From Ferrovibrio terrae_A (GTDB lineage: Bacteria > Pseudomonadota > Alphaproteobacteria > Ferrovibrionales > Ferrovibrionaceae), in the NCBI RefSeq assembly GCF_943372915.1, contig NZ_CALSAN010000007.1, forward strand, positions 95,282-159,281: a stretch of DNA of 64,000 nt, in the 5' to 3' direction. Under the pieces are notes generated by a model, which saw nothing but the letters and a program-made list of their open reading frames with translations, was not told where the DNA came from and searched no databases. Positions 43,905-52,823 of the stretch are shown here, piece after piece (position 1 is the stretch's first letter; each line of letters begins with the position of its first letter). A program made the position numbers and the translations under genes.

Positions 43905-45113
43905 ATGACCGAAGCCTTCATCTATGACGCCGTGCGCACACCGCGCGGCAAGGGCCGCGCCAGCGGCGCCCTGCATGAAGTCACCCCGATGCGCCTTGCC
44001 ACCACGGCGCTGGAAGCCGTGCGCGACCGCAACGAACTGGATACGTCTCTCGTCGATGACGTGGTGCTCGGCTGCGTCATGCCGGTGGGTGAACAGGGCT
44101 CGGATATTGCCCGCGTCGCCGTGATCCAGGCCGGCTATGCCGAAACCACCGCCGGCGTGCAGATCAACCGCTTCTGTGCCTCGGGCCTGGAAGCCTGCAA
44201 CATGGCGGCCGCGCAGGTGATGTCGGGCCAGAGCCAGATGGCGATCGGCGGCGGCGTCGAAAGCATGAGCCGTGTGCCGATGGGCTCCGATGGCGGCGCC
44301 TGGGCGACCGATCCGGCCGTGGCAATGCCGACCTATTTCGTCCCGCAGGGCATCTCGGCCGACCTGATTGCGACCAAATACGGCTTTAGCCGCGACGATG
44401 TCGACTCTTACGCCGTCGAGAGCCAGAAGCGCGCCAAACGCTCCTGGGATGAAGGCCGCTTTAAGAAGTCGATCATCCCGGTGAAGGACATCAACGGCCT
44501 GACCATCCTGGACCGCGACGAGCATCTGCGGCCCGAAACCACCATGCAGTCGCTGGCCTCGCTCGATCCGTCCTTTGCCGTCATGGGCGAACAGTTCGGC
44601 TTCAATTCGGTTGCCACCCAGCGCTATCCGGAGGTCGAGCGCATCGAACATGTGCATCATGCCGGCAATTCCTCGGGTATCGTCGATGGCGCTGCCGCCG
44701 TGCTGATCGGCAATGCGGAGGCCGGCAAGAAGAGCGGCCTCAAGCCGCGCGCCCGCATCCGCAGCTTTGCCTCGATCGGGTCTGAGCCGACCATCATGCT
44801 GACCGGCCCGAGCTTTGCCGCCGAGAAGGCCCTGCGCCTGGCCGGCATGAAGCCGTCGGATATCGACCTCTATGAGCTGAACGAGGCCTTTGCCTCGGTG
44901 GTTTTGCGTTTCATGCAGGCGCTGAACATCCCGCATGACAAGATCAACGTGAATGGCGGCGCCATCGCGCTGGGCCATCCACTGGGTGCTACCGGCGCGA
45001 TGATCCTGGGCACCATGGTCGACGAGCTGGAGCGCAGCGGCAAGAGCACGGCGCTCATCACGCTCTGCGTTGGCGCCGGCATGGGCACCGCCACCATCAT
45101 TGAGCGCGTCTGA
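43905..45113 (+). CDS. Acetyl-CoA acetyltransferase / thiolase
   Basis: A 402-residue thiolase. The nucleophile is in INRFCASGLEACNMAAAQ, the His in GGAIALGHPLGATGAM and the second Cys in TLCVGAGMGTA. It is the second thiolase of the operon and pairs with the FadJ-like protein that follows after 28 bases. GGGAGAGAG lies before the ATG. The subfamily is of the FadI/FadA-like long type. It would release acetyl-CoA from a 3-ketoacyl-CoA; chain-length preference cannot be read from sequence. Confidence 0.92.
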   Translation: MTEAFIYDAVRTPRGKGRASGALHEVTPMRLATTALEAVRDRNELDTSLVDDVVLGCVMPVGEQGSDIARVAVIQAGYAETTAGVQINRFCASGLEACNMAAAQVMSGQSQMAIGGGVESMSRVPMGSDGGAWATDPAVAMPTYFVPQGISADLIATKYGFSRDDVDSYAVESQKRAKRSWDEGRFKKSIIPVKDINGLTILDRDEHLRPETTMQSLASLDPSFAVMGEQFGFNSVATQRYPEVERIEHVHHAGNSSGIVDGAAAVLIGNAEAGKKSGLKPRARIRSFASIGSEPTIMLTGPSFAAEKALRLAGMKPSDIDLYELNEAFASVVLRFMQALNIPHDKINVNGGAIALGHPLGATGAMILGTMVDELERSGKSTALITLCVGAGMGTATIIERV

Positions 45114-45141
45114 GCGCCTGCAGCAGTCTGGGGATATAGCA

Positions 45142-47277
45142 ATGATCGATTACACTGTTGACGGCGACGGCGTCGCCTCCATCACCTGGAACATGACCGA
45201 CCGGTCGATGAACGTCATGAACCGGGCCAGCATCGCGGCCTTCCGAGAAGCTGTCGACAAGGCCATCCAGGACAAGGCCGTGAAGGGCGTCATCGTCACC
45301 TCGGCGAAGGCTGATTTCGTCGCCGGTGGCGACCTGGTCAGTATGCTGGAAGAGTCCAAGGATGCGGCCAAGGCCCTGCAGAACAGCTTTGCCCTGCAGA
45401 AGCTGTTCCGCGATATCGAGAAGGCCGGCAAGCCCTTTGTCGCCGCGATGAACGGCACCGCCCTCGGCGGCGGCTACGAGATCTGCCTGGCCTGCCATCG
45501 TCGCATTGTCGTCGACAATCCCAAGACCCTGATCGGCCTGCCGGAAGCCACCATCGGGCTGCTGCCCGGTGCCGGCGGCACCCAGCGCCTGCCCCGCCTG
45601 ATCGGCGTGTCCAAGGCCCTGCCGATGATGCTGGAAGGCAAGAAGGTTGATCCCAAGGCCGCGCTGGCCCTGGGCATGGTCGACGAGGTTGTCGCACCGG
45701 CCGACCTGCTCGCCCGCGCCAAGGCCTGGATCTTGAGCGATGGCCAGACCGGCCATGTGAAGCCCTGGGACCAGAAGGGCTTCCGCGTGCCCGAAGCCGC
45801 CAACACACCGAAAGGCGCCCAGGTCTTCACCGCCGGCAACGCCATGCTGCGCGCCAAGACCATGGGCAACTACCCCAATGCGCAATACATCATGTCCTGC
45901 GTCTACGAGGGCATGCTGGTCGATATCGACACCGGCCTGAAGATCGAAAGCCGCTATTTCGTCGCCTGCACCCAGTCGAAGGAAGCGCGCAACATGATCC
46001 GCTCGCTGTTCTTCTCGATCGGCGAGGCCAACAAGCTGGCCAACCGACCGAAGAATGTGCCGACCCAGACCTATAGCAAGGTCGGCATCCTCGGCGCCGG
46101 CATGATGGGCGCCGGCATTGCCTATGCCACGTCGTCGGCCGGTATCGAAACCGTGCTGCTGGATTCCACGCAGGAATCGGCTGACAAGGGCAAGGCCTAC
46201 AGCGCCGGCCTGCTCGACAAGCGGGTGAAGGCGAAAAAGGCCAGCGAGGCCGACAAGGAGAAGCAGCTCGGCCTGATCAAGGCGACAACCTCCTACGACG
46301 ACCTCAAAGGCTGCGACCTGATCATCGAGGCGGTGTTCGAGGATCGCGCCATCAAGGCCGATGTGACGAAGAAGGCCGAAGCGCAGATCGCGCCGACCGC
46401 CATCTTCGCCTCCAATACCTCGACGCTGCCGATCAGCGGTCTGGCCGAGGCCAGCAGCCGCCCGGCCAACTTCATCGGCCTGCATTTCTTCTCGCCGGTC
46501 GACAAGATGCCGCTGGTGGAAATCATCCGCGGCAAGCAGACCTCGGATGAGACCCTGGCGCGCGCCATGGATTTCGTGAAGAAGATCCGCAAGACGCCGA
46601 TCGTGGTCAACGACAGCCGCGGCTTCTACACCAGCCGGGTCTTTGCCACCTATGTCAGCGAGGGCCTCACCATGCTGGCCGAGGGCGTGGCCCCGGCGCT
46701 GATTGAGAATGCCGGCAAGGCTGCCGGCATGCCGGTCGGGCCGCTGGCGCTGGCAGACGAAGTCTCGCTGGAGCTGATGCATCGCGTGCGCACCCAGACC
46801 AAGAAGGATCTGGGCGATGCCTACAAGCCCGATGGTTCGGCGCCAGTCCTGTCGCTGATGGTCGAGAAGCTCGGCCGCATGGGTAAGAAAGCCGCCAAGG
46901 GCTTCTACGAATACCCGGCCGACGGCAAGAAGAAACTGTGGACCGAGTTGGGCAAGCATTTCCCGGTCAAACCCGAAGCGGAACAGCCTGCCCTGGCCGA
47001 TGTGATCAAGCGGCTGGTCTACATCCAATCGGTCGAGACCGCACGCTGCGTGGAAGAGAATGTCATCATTGACGTGCGCGATGCCGATGTCGGCTCGATC
47101 ATGGGCTGGGGCTTCCCGCCCTTCCGTGGCGGCACCATCAGCAATATCGACACCGTGGGCGTGCAGCCCTTCGTGACGGAATGCGATGCGCTGGCGCAGA
47201 AACATGGTGCGCGCTTCACACCACCCAAGCTGCTGCGCGACATGGCAGCAGGCGGCAAGAGCTTCTACGCCGCCTGA
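45142..47277 (+). CDS. Fatty acid oxidation multifunctional enzyme (FadJ/FadB-like)
   Basis: A 711-residue enzyme with the hydratase first and the dehydrogenase second. The crotonase part has GTALGGGYEICLACHRRIVV and LPEATIGLLPGAGGTQRLPR with both catalytic glutamates. The NAD site is VGILGAGMMGAGIAYATSSA, and the dehydrogenase part contains IGLHFFSPVDKMPLVEIIRG. It is the last gene of the operon and, with the thiolase before it, makes a second complete beta-oxidation module. The stop is followed by a strong terminator. Confidence 0.93.
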   Translation: MIDYTVDGDGVASITWNMTDRSMNVMNRASIAAFREAVDKAIQDKAVKGVIVTSAKADFVAGGDLVSMLEESKDAAKALQNSFALQKLFRDIEKAGKPFVAAMNGTALGGGYEICLACHRRIVVDNPKTLIGLPEATIGLLPGAGGTQRLPRLIGVSKALPMMLEGKKVDPKAALALGMVDEVVAPADLLARAKAWILSDGQTGHVKPWDQKGFRVPEAANTPKGAQVFTAGNAMLRAKTMGNYPNAQYIMSCVYEGMLVDIDTGLKIESRYFVACTQSKEARNMIRSLFFSIGEANKLANRPKNVPTQTYSKVGILGAGMMGAGIAYATSSAGIETVLLDSTQESADKGKAYSAGLLDKRVKAKKASEADKEKQLGLIKATTSYDDLKGCDLIIEAVFEDRAIKADVTKKAEAQIAPTAIFASNTSTLPISGLAEASSRPANFIGLHFFSPVDKMPLVEIIRGKQTSDETLARAMDFVKKIRKTPIVVNDSRGFYTSRVFATYVSEGLTMLAEGVAPALIENAGKAAGMPVGPLALADEVSLELMHRVRTQTKKDLGDAYKPDGSAPVLSLMVEKLGRMGKKAAKGFYEYPADGKKKLWTELGKHFPVKPEAEQPALADVIKRLVYIQSVETARCVEENVIIDVRDADVGSIMGWGFPPFRGGTISNIDTVGVQPFVTECDALAQKHGARFTPPKLLRDMAAGGKSFYAA

Positions 47278-47298
47278 GCCTTCGCACCGCGCAAACAG

Positions 47299-47324
47299 AA
47301 AGGGCCGGGTTTCCCCGGCCCTTT
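47299..47324 (+). terminator. Rho-independent terminator of the beta-oxidation operon
   Basis: AAAGGGCCGGG (47299-47309) and CCCGGCCCTTT (47314-47324) form an 11-bp stem with a TTTC loop, followed by T residues to 47328. It lies between the convergent beta-oxidation operon and the TRAP transporter genes and can work in both directions. Confidence 0.9.
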
Positions 47325-47348
47325 TTTTATTGCCTGTGCTGGCTCCGG

Positions 47349-48794
47349 TCAGTCTGGTGCAGGCACTTCGCCTTCTTCCTCGCTCGGGGCATCGGACTCA
47401 AACAGCGTGGTATTGCCGGCTTCGCCTCCACCGGGCAGGCCATCGACCGGCAGAGCATTCATCGCATCACTGCCACCGCCATAGAGCTGCTCGGGCAGCC
47501 ACAGCGCGATCTGCGGGAAGCTGTAAAGCAGCACCATCGACAACAGCACGATACCGACGAAGGGATAGATGCCCTTGAAGATCTGTTCGATCGAGATGTT
47601 CTTCGGTGCCACGCCCTTGCAGTAGAAGGCCGCCATCGCCACCGGCGGTGTCAGGAACGACGTCTGCAGGTTCAGGGCCACCAGGATGCCGAAGAACAGC
47701 GGGTCGACGCCGTAATGCTGCAGCAGCGGCAGGAAGATCGGCACGAAGATGATGATGATCTCGGTCCATTCCAGCGGCCAGCCAAGCAGGAAGATGACGA
47801 ACTGGGCCAGGATGAGGAACTGGGTCGAGGACAGATCAAGATAGTCGATCAGATCCTTCACCACCTCATGGCCGTTCAGATAGGCAAACACCGCCGAGAA
47901 GGTGGCCGAGCCAACAAACAGCCAGCAGACCATTGCCGCCGACCGCGCCGTCAGGAACACCGATTCCTTCAGCTTGGTGATGCTGAAGCTGCGATAGCCG
48001 ATGGCCAGGACGATGGCGCCGGCGGCGCCAACGGCCGCCGCTTCGGTCGGTGTCGCCAGGCCGAACAGAATGGCCCCCAGTACGGTGCTGATCAGCAGCG
48101 CCAGCGGCAAGAACGAGGTCGCCAGCGCCCAGATCACCTTGCTGAAGGGCACATCGAGAATTTCGCGCGGCGGTTTCGGCGCCAGCGACGGATTGATCAT
48201 GGCACGGCCGATCACATAGACCATATACAGGCTGGCCAGCATCAGGCCCGGCAGGAAGGCACCGGCATAGAGCTTGACCACCGAAACGCCCGCCGTGGCG
48301 CCATAGAGGATCAGCAGCACGCTGGGCGGGATCAGGATACCGAGACAGCCACCGGCGCAGATCACACCGGTCGCCAGTTTCGGATCGTAGCCGGCCCGCA
48401 GCATGGCCGGCAGCGCCAGCAGGGTCATCAGGGTCACCACCGCGCCGACAATGCCCGTGGCGGTGGCGAACAGCGTGCAGGTCAGCAGCGTGGCGACGGC
48501 CAGCGATCCCGGCAATCGTTTGGCCGCCAGTTCTATACTCAGGAACAGGCGGTCGAGGATATTGGCGCGCTCGACGATATAGCCCATGAACAGGAACAGC
48601 GGCACCGAGATCAGCACGTCATTGGCCATGACGCTAAAGGTGCGCTGGACGAAGAGCTCGAAGATATGATTGCCCATGGCGAAATAGCCGAAGCCCACAC
48701 CCATGGCCATCAGGGTGAAGGCAATCGGGAAGCCGAAGCCGATGGCGAACAGGAACGCCACCAGCATGAGAATGCCAACCTGCGGATCGGTCAT
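47349..48794 (-). CDS. dctM: TRAP transporter large permease (DctM)
   Basis: A 481-residue inner membrane protein with about twelve helices. FGFPIAFTLMAMGVGFGYFA and LFLFMGYIVERANILDRLFL mark the DctM start. GGCLGILIPPSVLLILYGAT is the central conserved motif, and FLTPPVAMAAFYCKGVAP is near the end. Most DctM proteins are 425-440 residues; here the C-terminus has about 45 extra residues ending in the acidic tail APSEEEGEVPAPD. It carries the transport path of a sodium- or proton-driven organic acid importer. It overlaps dctQ by ATGA. Confidence 0.92.
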   Translation of the reverse strand: MTDPQVGILMLVAFLFAIGFGFPIAFTLMAMGVGFGYFAMGNHIFELFVQRTFSVMANDVLISVPLFLFMGYIVERANILDRLFLSIELAAKRLPGSLAVATLLTCTLFATATGIVGAVVTLMTLLALPAMLRAGYDPKLATGVICAGGCLGILIPPSVLLILYGATAGVSVVKLYAGAFLPGLMLASLYMVYVIGRAMINPSLAPKPPREILDVPFSKVIWALATSFLPLALLISTVLGAILFGLATPTEAAAVGAAGAIVLAIGYRSFSITKLKESVFLTARSAAMVCWLFVGSATFSAVFAYLNGHEVVKDLIDYLDLSSTQFLILAQFVIFLLGWPLEWTEIIIIFVPIFLPLLQHYGVDPLFFGILVALNLQTSFLTPPVAMAAFYCKGVAPKNISIEQIFKGIYPFVGIVLLSMVLLYSFPQIALWLPEQLYGGGSDAMNALPVDGLPGGGEAGNTTLFESDAPSEEEGEVPAPD

Positions 48795-49372
48795 CGGCCG
48801 GTCTCCTCAGCGGCATGCTCTTTCTGCAGAATCTGCTCCAACTCCTCGACATCGCCCAGACGCGGCGGCCATTTGCCGGTCTTGATGCAATACATACAGC
48901 GCATCACCTCGGCGATGCCCTGCAGGATCAGCAGCGCGCCGGCAATCGGAATGATGGTCTTGAAGGGATAGATGATCGGCCCAGCCGGTGTGAACAGGCT
49001 GCGTTCCTTCATCGACCAGGAATGCGCAGCGTATTCCCAGCCGGTATAGAGCAGCGTGATGATGCCCGGAAAGAAGAAGACGAAATAGAGGATCAGATCC
49101 CAGCGCGCCTGGGTGCGTGGCTGCCAGTTGCGATACAGCCAGTCACCACGGACATGGCCGTTGCGTGCCAGGGTATAGGCGCCGGCCATCATGAACAGTG
49201 TGCCATAAAGGATATAGGCCGCATCGAAGGCCCATTCGGTCGGTGCCTGCAACACGTAACGGGCAAACACCTCGTAGGAGGTGGCCGCAGTCAACAGCAC
49301 GATGCACCAGCCGAATGCCTTGCCGACCCAGGTGTTGATCGTATCAATCCAAAAGACAAACCGATTATCCAT
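48791..49372 (-). CDS. dctQ: TRAP transporter small permease (DctQ)
   Basis: A 193-residue protein with four membrane helices: WCIVLLTAATSYEVFARYVL, the segment around AAYILYGTLFMMAGAYTL, ILYFVFFFPGIITLLYTGWE, and TIIPIAGALLILQGIAEVMR. NGHVRGDWLYRNW is the usual DctQ loop. It couples DctM with the periplasmic binding protein. The stop overlaps the dctM start. A 105-base gap, with a hairpin inside, separates it from dctP. Confidence 0.88.
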   Translation of the reverse strand: MDNRFVFWIDTINTWVGKAFGWCIVLLTAATSYEVFARYVLQAPTEWAFDAAYILYGTLFMMAGAYTLARNGHVRGDWLYRNWQPRTQARWDLILYFVFFFPGIITLLYTGWEYAAHSWSMKERSLFTPAGPIIYPFKTIIPIAGALLILQGIAEVMRCMYCIKTGKWPPRLGDVEELEQILQKEHAAEETGR

Positions 49373-49427
49373 GCGCGTCCCTGTTTCGCGTATTTATGCG
49401 GCGTTTATGCGTGCCCCACTCAAACGA

Positions 49428-49457
49428 CGGGAACCGCCGGTTGCCCGGCGGTTCCCG
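49428..49457 (-). terminator. Intra-operon hairpin between dctP and dctQ
   Basis: CGGGAACCGCCGG (49428-49440) and CCGGCGGTTCCCG (49445-49457) form a perfect 13-bp stem with a TTGC loop, 20 bases after the dctP stop. There is no strong T tract. In binding-protein transporter operons such hairpins commonly stabilise the upstream message or partly terminate, so that more binding protein than permease is made. Confidence 0.7.
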
Positions 49458-49477
49458 CATCACTCCAATGCCGAAGC

Positions 49478-50620
49478 TTAGCCCTTGCGGTTGAAGAAGT
49501 GGTTATAGGCCATTTCCTTGCTCGGGTTGTTCAGCAGCTCGTAGCGCACCGTGCGGCGCACCCAATCCAGCTGCGACTTGATCACCTTGGCGAAGAATGT
49601 TTCTTCATTCTGCGCCTTCAGAACGACATCCCATGCCTTGAGCTGCGCTTCCTGCACCGCGCGCGGGGTGCGGAAAACGCGGACCTTGTCCTTACTCTGC
49701 ATCTCGGCCAGATCCTTCGAGTAACGGTCGAGCGCCTTCCATGACATGTCGGAGGAAGACGCCTCAGCCGCATATTTGAGGATCTGCTTCTGCTCGGTGG
49801 GCAGGCTGTCGTACTTGGTCTTGTTGAACAGGATTTCGAACATCTCTGCCGCCTGGTGATAGCTCTGCAGCATGTAGACTTTCGAAACATCAGGGAAACC
49901 GAGCAGACGATCGGACGACGGGTTATTGAACTCCGCGCCGTCCAGCAGGCCGCGATCCATCGCCGGCACGATTTCACCGCCAGCCACGATGGTAACGGCT
50001 GCGCCCATTTCCTTGAACAGATCGGCCGAGAGACCGACCGTGCGGTATTTGATATTTTTCAGATCGTCGGCGGTCTTGATTTCCTTCTTGAACCAGCCAA
50101 GCGGCTGGGCCGGCATCGGACCGGACATGAAGCCGACCAGGTTCAGCTTCAGGACACTGTGCATCAGCTCGTTATACAGCGTGTAGCCGCCACCATAGTT
50201 CATCCAGGCCAGCACGCCATTGGCATCCCAGCCGAACGGCGGCACGGTGCCGAACAGCGAGAAGGCCTTGTGCTTGCCGTACCAGTAGGCCGAGACGCCA
50301 TGACCGGCATCCAGCACGCCGCTATGCACGGCGTCCTGCATGCCGAAGGCGGGTACCACCGAACCGGCAGCCAGCACATCGAGCTTCAGGCGGCCGCCCG
50401 ACAGCTCGTTGACACGGGTAGCGAAGTCAGTGGCCATCTCATGGAAGATGTCCTTGGTCGGCCAGGTCGACTGATATTTCAGCGTCACCGTCTGGGCGCG
50501 CGATACGTTCGGCATCGCCACGGTCGCTGCAGCAGCACCGGCGGCAATGCCCGCTCCGCGGAGGAACTGGCGACGTCCGGACTTTTTGGGCGCAGCGGGG
50601 GTATCGTTCTGCTCGGTCAT
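49478..50620 (-). CDS. dctP: TRAP transporter substrate-binding protein (DctP), Tat-exported
   Basis: A 380-residue protein. The N-terminus has a twin-arginine signal, SGRRQFLRGAGIAAGAAAAT, with cleavage probably after SRAQ. The mature fold shows LKYQSTWPTKDIFHEMATDF and IVPAMDRGLLDGAEFNNPSS, close to the TakP and lactate-binding TRAP proteins for keto and hydroxy acids. KYRTVGLSADLFKEMGA includes the Arg that usually binds the substrate carboxylate. GGAGGATA lies before the ATG. The divergent class II aldolase gene is consistent with a hydroxy- or keto-acid substrate. Confidence 0.9.
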   Translation of the reverse strand: MTEQNDTPAAPKKSGRRQFLRGAGIAAGAAAATVAMPNVSRAQTVTLKYQSTWPTKDIFHEMATDFATRVNELSGGRLKLDVLAAGSVVPAFGMQDAVHSGVLDAGHGVSAYWYGKHKAFSLFGTVPPFGWDANGVLAWMNYGGGYTLYNELMHSVLKLNLVGFMSGPMPAQPLGWFKKEIKTADDLKNIKYRTVGLSADLFKEMGAAVTIVAGGEIVPAMDRGLLDGAEFNNPSSDRLLGFPDVSKVYMLQSYHQAAEMFEILFNKTKYDSLPTEQKQILKYAAEASSSDMSWKALDRYSKDLAEMQSKDKVRVFRTPRAVQEAQLKAWDVVLKAQNEETFFAKVIKSQLDWVRRTVRYELLNNPSKEMAYNHFFNRKG

Positions 50621-50841
50621 TATATCCTCCCAAGGATGTTATCGCCGGTTTCCGGCTGTGTTTTGAATCGGAACGTGAATTCGAGCGCCGCCATCATTGG
50701 GCGTATACGTTGTCCGGGGCAAGAGGATTTTTACACCCCGGTTATGCGCCGCAATGCACAATTTTGCGCAAACCACCGATTTGACGCGCCTGCACAACCA
50801 GCACAGACTAAAGTTCAATAAAAAATGATCGGAGGAATACC

Positions 50842-51624
50842 ATGACACCGCCTGCCGCCACTGCCCTGAAATCCGTCGCTGATACTCGCACGCAGGTGAG
50901 TGCCGAGGAGTGGCAGACCCGCACCGACCTCGCCGCCGCCTATCGCCTGGTGGCCCATTACGGCTGGGATGACCTGATTTTCACCCATATCTCGGCGCGG
51001 GTGCCGGGACCGGACCATCACTTCCTGATCAATCCCTATGGCTGGATGTTCCATGAGATCACCGCCTCGTCGCTGGTGAAGGTGGATCTGGAGGGCAATA
51101 TCGTCTCGCCCACCGAGCACATCATCAATCCGGCCGGCTTCACCATCCATTCCGCCGTGCATGCCGCGCGCCATGATGTCGGCTGCGTACTTCATTTGCA
51201 TACGAGCGATGGCATCGCGGTCTCGGCCATGGCCGATGGCCTGCTGCCGTTGAGCCAGACCGCCATGGTGGCGCTGAGCACGCTGAGCTATCACGAGTTT
51301 GAAGGGATTGCCCTCAACCTCGACGAGCGCGAGCGGCTGGTCGCCGATCTGGGCGATAACAACCTGATGATCCTGCGCAACCATGGCACGCTGGCCTGCG
51401 GCAGGACCGTGGCCCAGGCCTTCCTCAACATCCACCTGCTGGAACGGGCCTGCCAGGCCCAGGTGCGCGCGCTGGCCGGCGGGGCAAAGCTGCATCCGGC
51501 CCAACCCGGCGTGCAGGAGCTGGTGAAGCAGCAGGTGCGGGGCATGAAAATCGATGTCAGCGGCCTGGCCTGGAGCGGGCTGCTGCGCCTGCTGGATGCC
51601 AAGGACGCGTCTTATAAATCCTGA
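50842..51624 (+). CDS. Class II aldolase/adducin family protein
   Basis: A 260-residue zinc-dependent fold protein. The metal His pair is in LHLHTSDGIAVSAMADG and the third His in NLMILRNHGTLACGRTVAQA. SAVHAARHDVGCVLH lies before the first motif. HISARVPGPDHHFLINPYGW in the N-terminal part is typical of the family. The start has CGGAGGAATACC upstream. Members act as fuculose or ribulose phosphate aldolases, decarboxylases or the adducin-like proteins of unknown action. The divergent TRAP operon suggests shared regulation. Its last 13 bases overlap the convergent kynureninase-like gene. Confidence 0.86.
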   Translation: MTPPAATALKSVADTRTQVSAEEWQTRTDLAAAYRLVAHYGWDDLIFTHISARVPGPDHHFLINPYGWMFHEITASSLVKVDLEGNIVSPTEHIINPAGFTIHSAVHAARHDVGCVLHLHTSDGIAVSAMADGLLPLSQTAMVALSTLSYHEFEGIALNLDERERLVADLGDNNLMILRNHGTLACGRTVAQAFLNIHLLERACQAQVRALAGGAKLHPAQPGVQELVKQQVRGMKIDVSGLAWSGLLRLLDAKDASYKS

Positions 51625-52763
51625 AGCCGGCCCAGAAGCGCCTCGACATCGGCTGCCGTATGATACAGGCCGAAGCCGATGCGCAGGCGCTGGCCGCGAT
51701 GATCGGTCACCACGCCGGCGCTGGCCAGGCGCTGCTGTACGGCCTCGGCATCCGCCAGTTCGAAGGTGAGAAAATTGCCATGCGGCAGGCTGTCCGGCAC
51801 CACCAGCTGTGACGCCTGCAGCGGGCCTTTCGGCAGAGCCGCGATGAATTTGCGCTGCAGAGCCCGCACATGGTCGTGGATCATCGCTACGCTGATGCCC
51901 TGCTGCACCAGCCAGTCCTGCACCGCATTGAAGCGATACAGCCCTGATGGATCGAAGGTGGCGCCCATGAAGCGCCAGCCATTCTCCGCGTAAGCCGTGC
52001 GGTTATCCTGCGCACCGCTGAGCGCCCCGAAAGCGGCATACCAGCCGGTATCGCGCGGCCGCGCGCCCCAGCCCGGCGGGCAATGCATGAAACAGGCGCC
52101 CTCGCCCGCCATGGCGTACTTATAGCCGCCGGCAATGTAGAAGGCGCGCGCAGCATGAGCCGACCAGTCGACCGGCCGCGCCATGAAGCCGTGATAGCCA
52201 TCCACCACCAGCATGGCATCGCCGGCCGCCGCCGCAAGGACGCCGATATCCTCCACGGCGAAGCCGGAATTGAAAAACACCTGGCTGACGAAGATCAGGT
52301 CGAAGCCTGCCTTGGCGGCGACGGCAAAACGCGTGGCAAAGGTCTCGAACGGCGCGCTGGGAATCCGCGTCACCTGGACCAGGCTTTCTTCTTCCATCCG
52401 CGCGATCTGGCGGGCGAAGGAATGGAACTCGCTGTCGCTGGTCAGCAGCCGGATCGGCCTGTCGGCCGGGAAGCAGGACAGCAGCCGCTTCACCAGCTCA
52501 TGGGTGTTGGGCGCAAACACCACGCTGGCCGGGTCGGGCAGGCCGAGCTGGCGGGCCACATGGCTCTGCGCTGCGGGCAACACGCTGCCCAGCACATGCT
52601 CCCATTTGCCGTCGATCAGCCGGGCGGCATCGTCCCAGGCCAACAGCTGCCCTGCCCGGCTCGCATCAGGCCAGCAGGAGTGGCTGTGGGCAGCGAAATG
52701 CAGGCGCTGCGGATCGCTTTGCAGGAAGTGAAAGAAATGCTGTTTCAGGTCGAGCTGGGTCAT
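51612..52763 (-). CDS. Kynureninase-like PLP-dependent enzyme
   Basis: A 383-residue fold-type I enzyme (aminotransferase class V superfamily). HFAAHSHSCWPDASRAGQL is near the start, and the PLP aspartate region is DAMLVVDGYHGFMARPVD. The Schiff-base Lys is in IAGGYKYAMAGEGACFMHCP, corresponding to the YKY segment of kynureninase. The match to classical KynU is incomplete (400-420 residues and a different YKYLNxGPG loop). I call it kynureninase-like because it is divergent from tryptophan 2,3-dioxygenase and shares its control region. It would cleave kynurenine to anthranilate and alanine; another amino acid lyase is possible. No formamidase gene is nearby. Confidence 0.8.
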   Translation of the reverse strand: MTQLDLKQHFFHFLQSDPQRLHFAAHSHSCWPDASRAGQLLAWDDAARLIDGKWEHVLGSVLPAAQSHVARQLGLPDPASVVFAPNTHELVKRLLSCFPADRPIRLLTSDSEFHSFARQIARMEEESLVQVTRIPSAPFETFATRFAVAAKAGFDLIFVSQVFFNSGFAVEDIGVLAAAAGDAMLVVDGYHGFMARPVDWSAHAARAFYIAGGYKYAMAGEGACFMHCPPGWGARPRDTGWYAAFGALSGAQDNRTAYAENGWRFMGATFDPSGLYRFNAVQDWLVQQGISVAMIHDHVRALQRKFIAALPKGPLQASQLVVPDSLPHGNFLTFELADAEAVQQRLASAGVVTDHRGQRLRIGFGLYHTAADVEALLGRLQDL

Positions 52764-52784
52764 TTCACGCTTTCCGTCGGGCGC

Positions 52785-52811
52785 GGAATATTTTAATCTT
52801 AAAATAATTCC
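52785..52811. promoter_or_regulatory. AT-rich palindrome in the divergent kynurenine-type control region
   Basis: ATTTTAA (52790-52796) and TTAAAAT (52799-52805) are perfect 7-base arms two bases apart. They are flanked by GGAAT (52785-52789) and ATTCC (52807-52811) with one base of asymmetry. The site lies between the divergent starts at 52763 and 52824. It could be a regulator-binding site, and the AT core may also contain both -10 elements. Confidence 0.55.
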
Positions 52812-52823
52812 GGGAGCAAGACC

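Noticed and set aside
42567..44978. An 803-codon minus-strand frame opposite the beta-oxidation genes
   Set aside because: It spans parts of several verified plus-strand genes and their gaps, with no ribosome binding site or domain.
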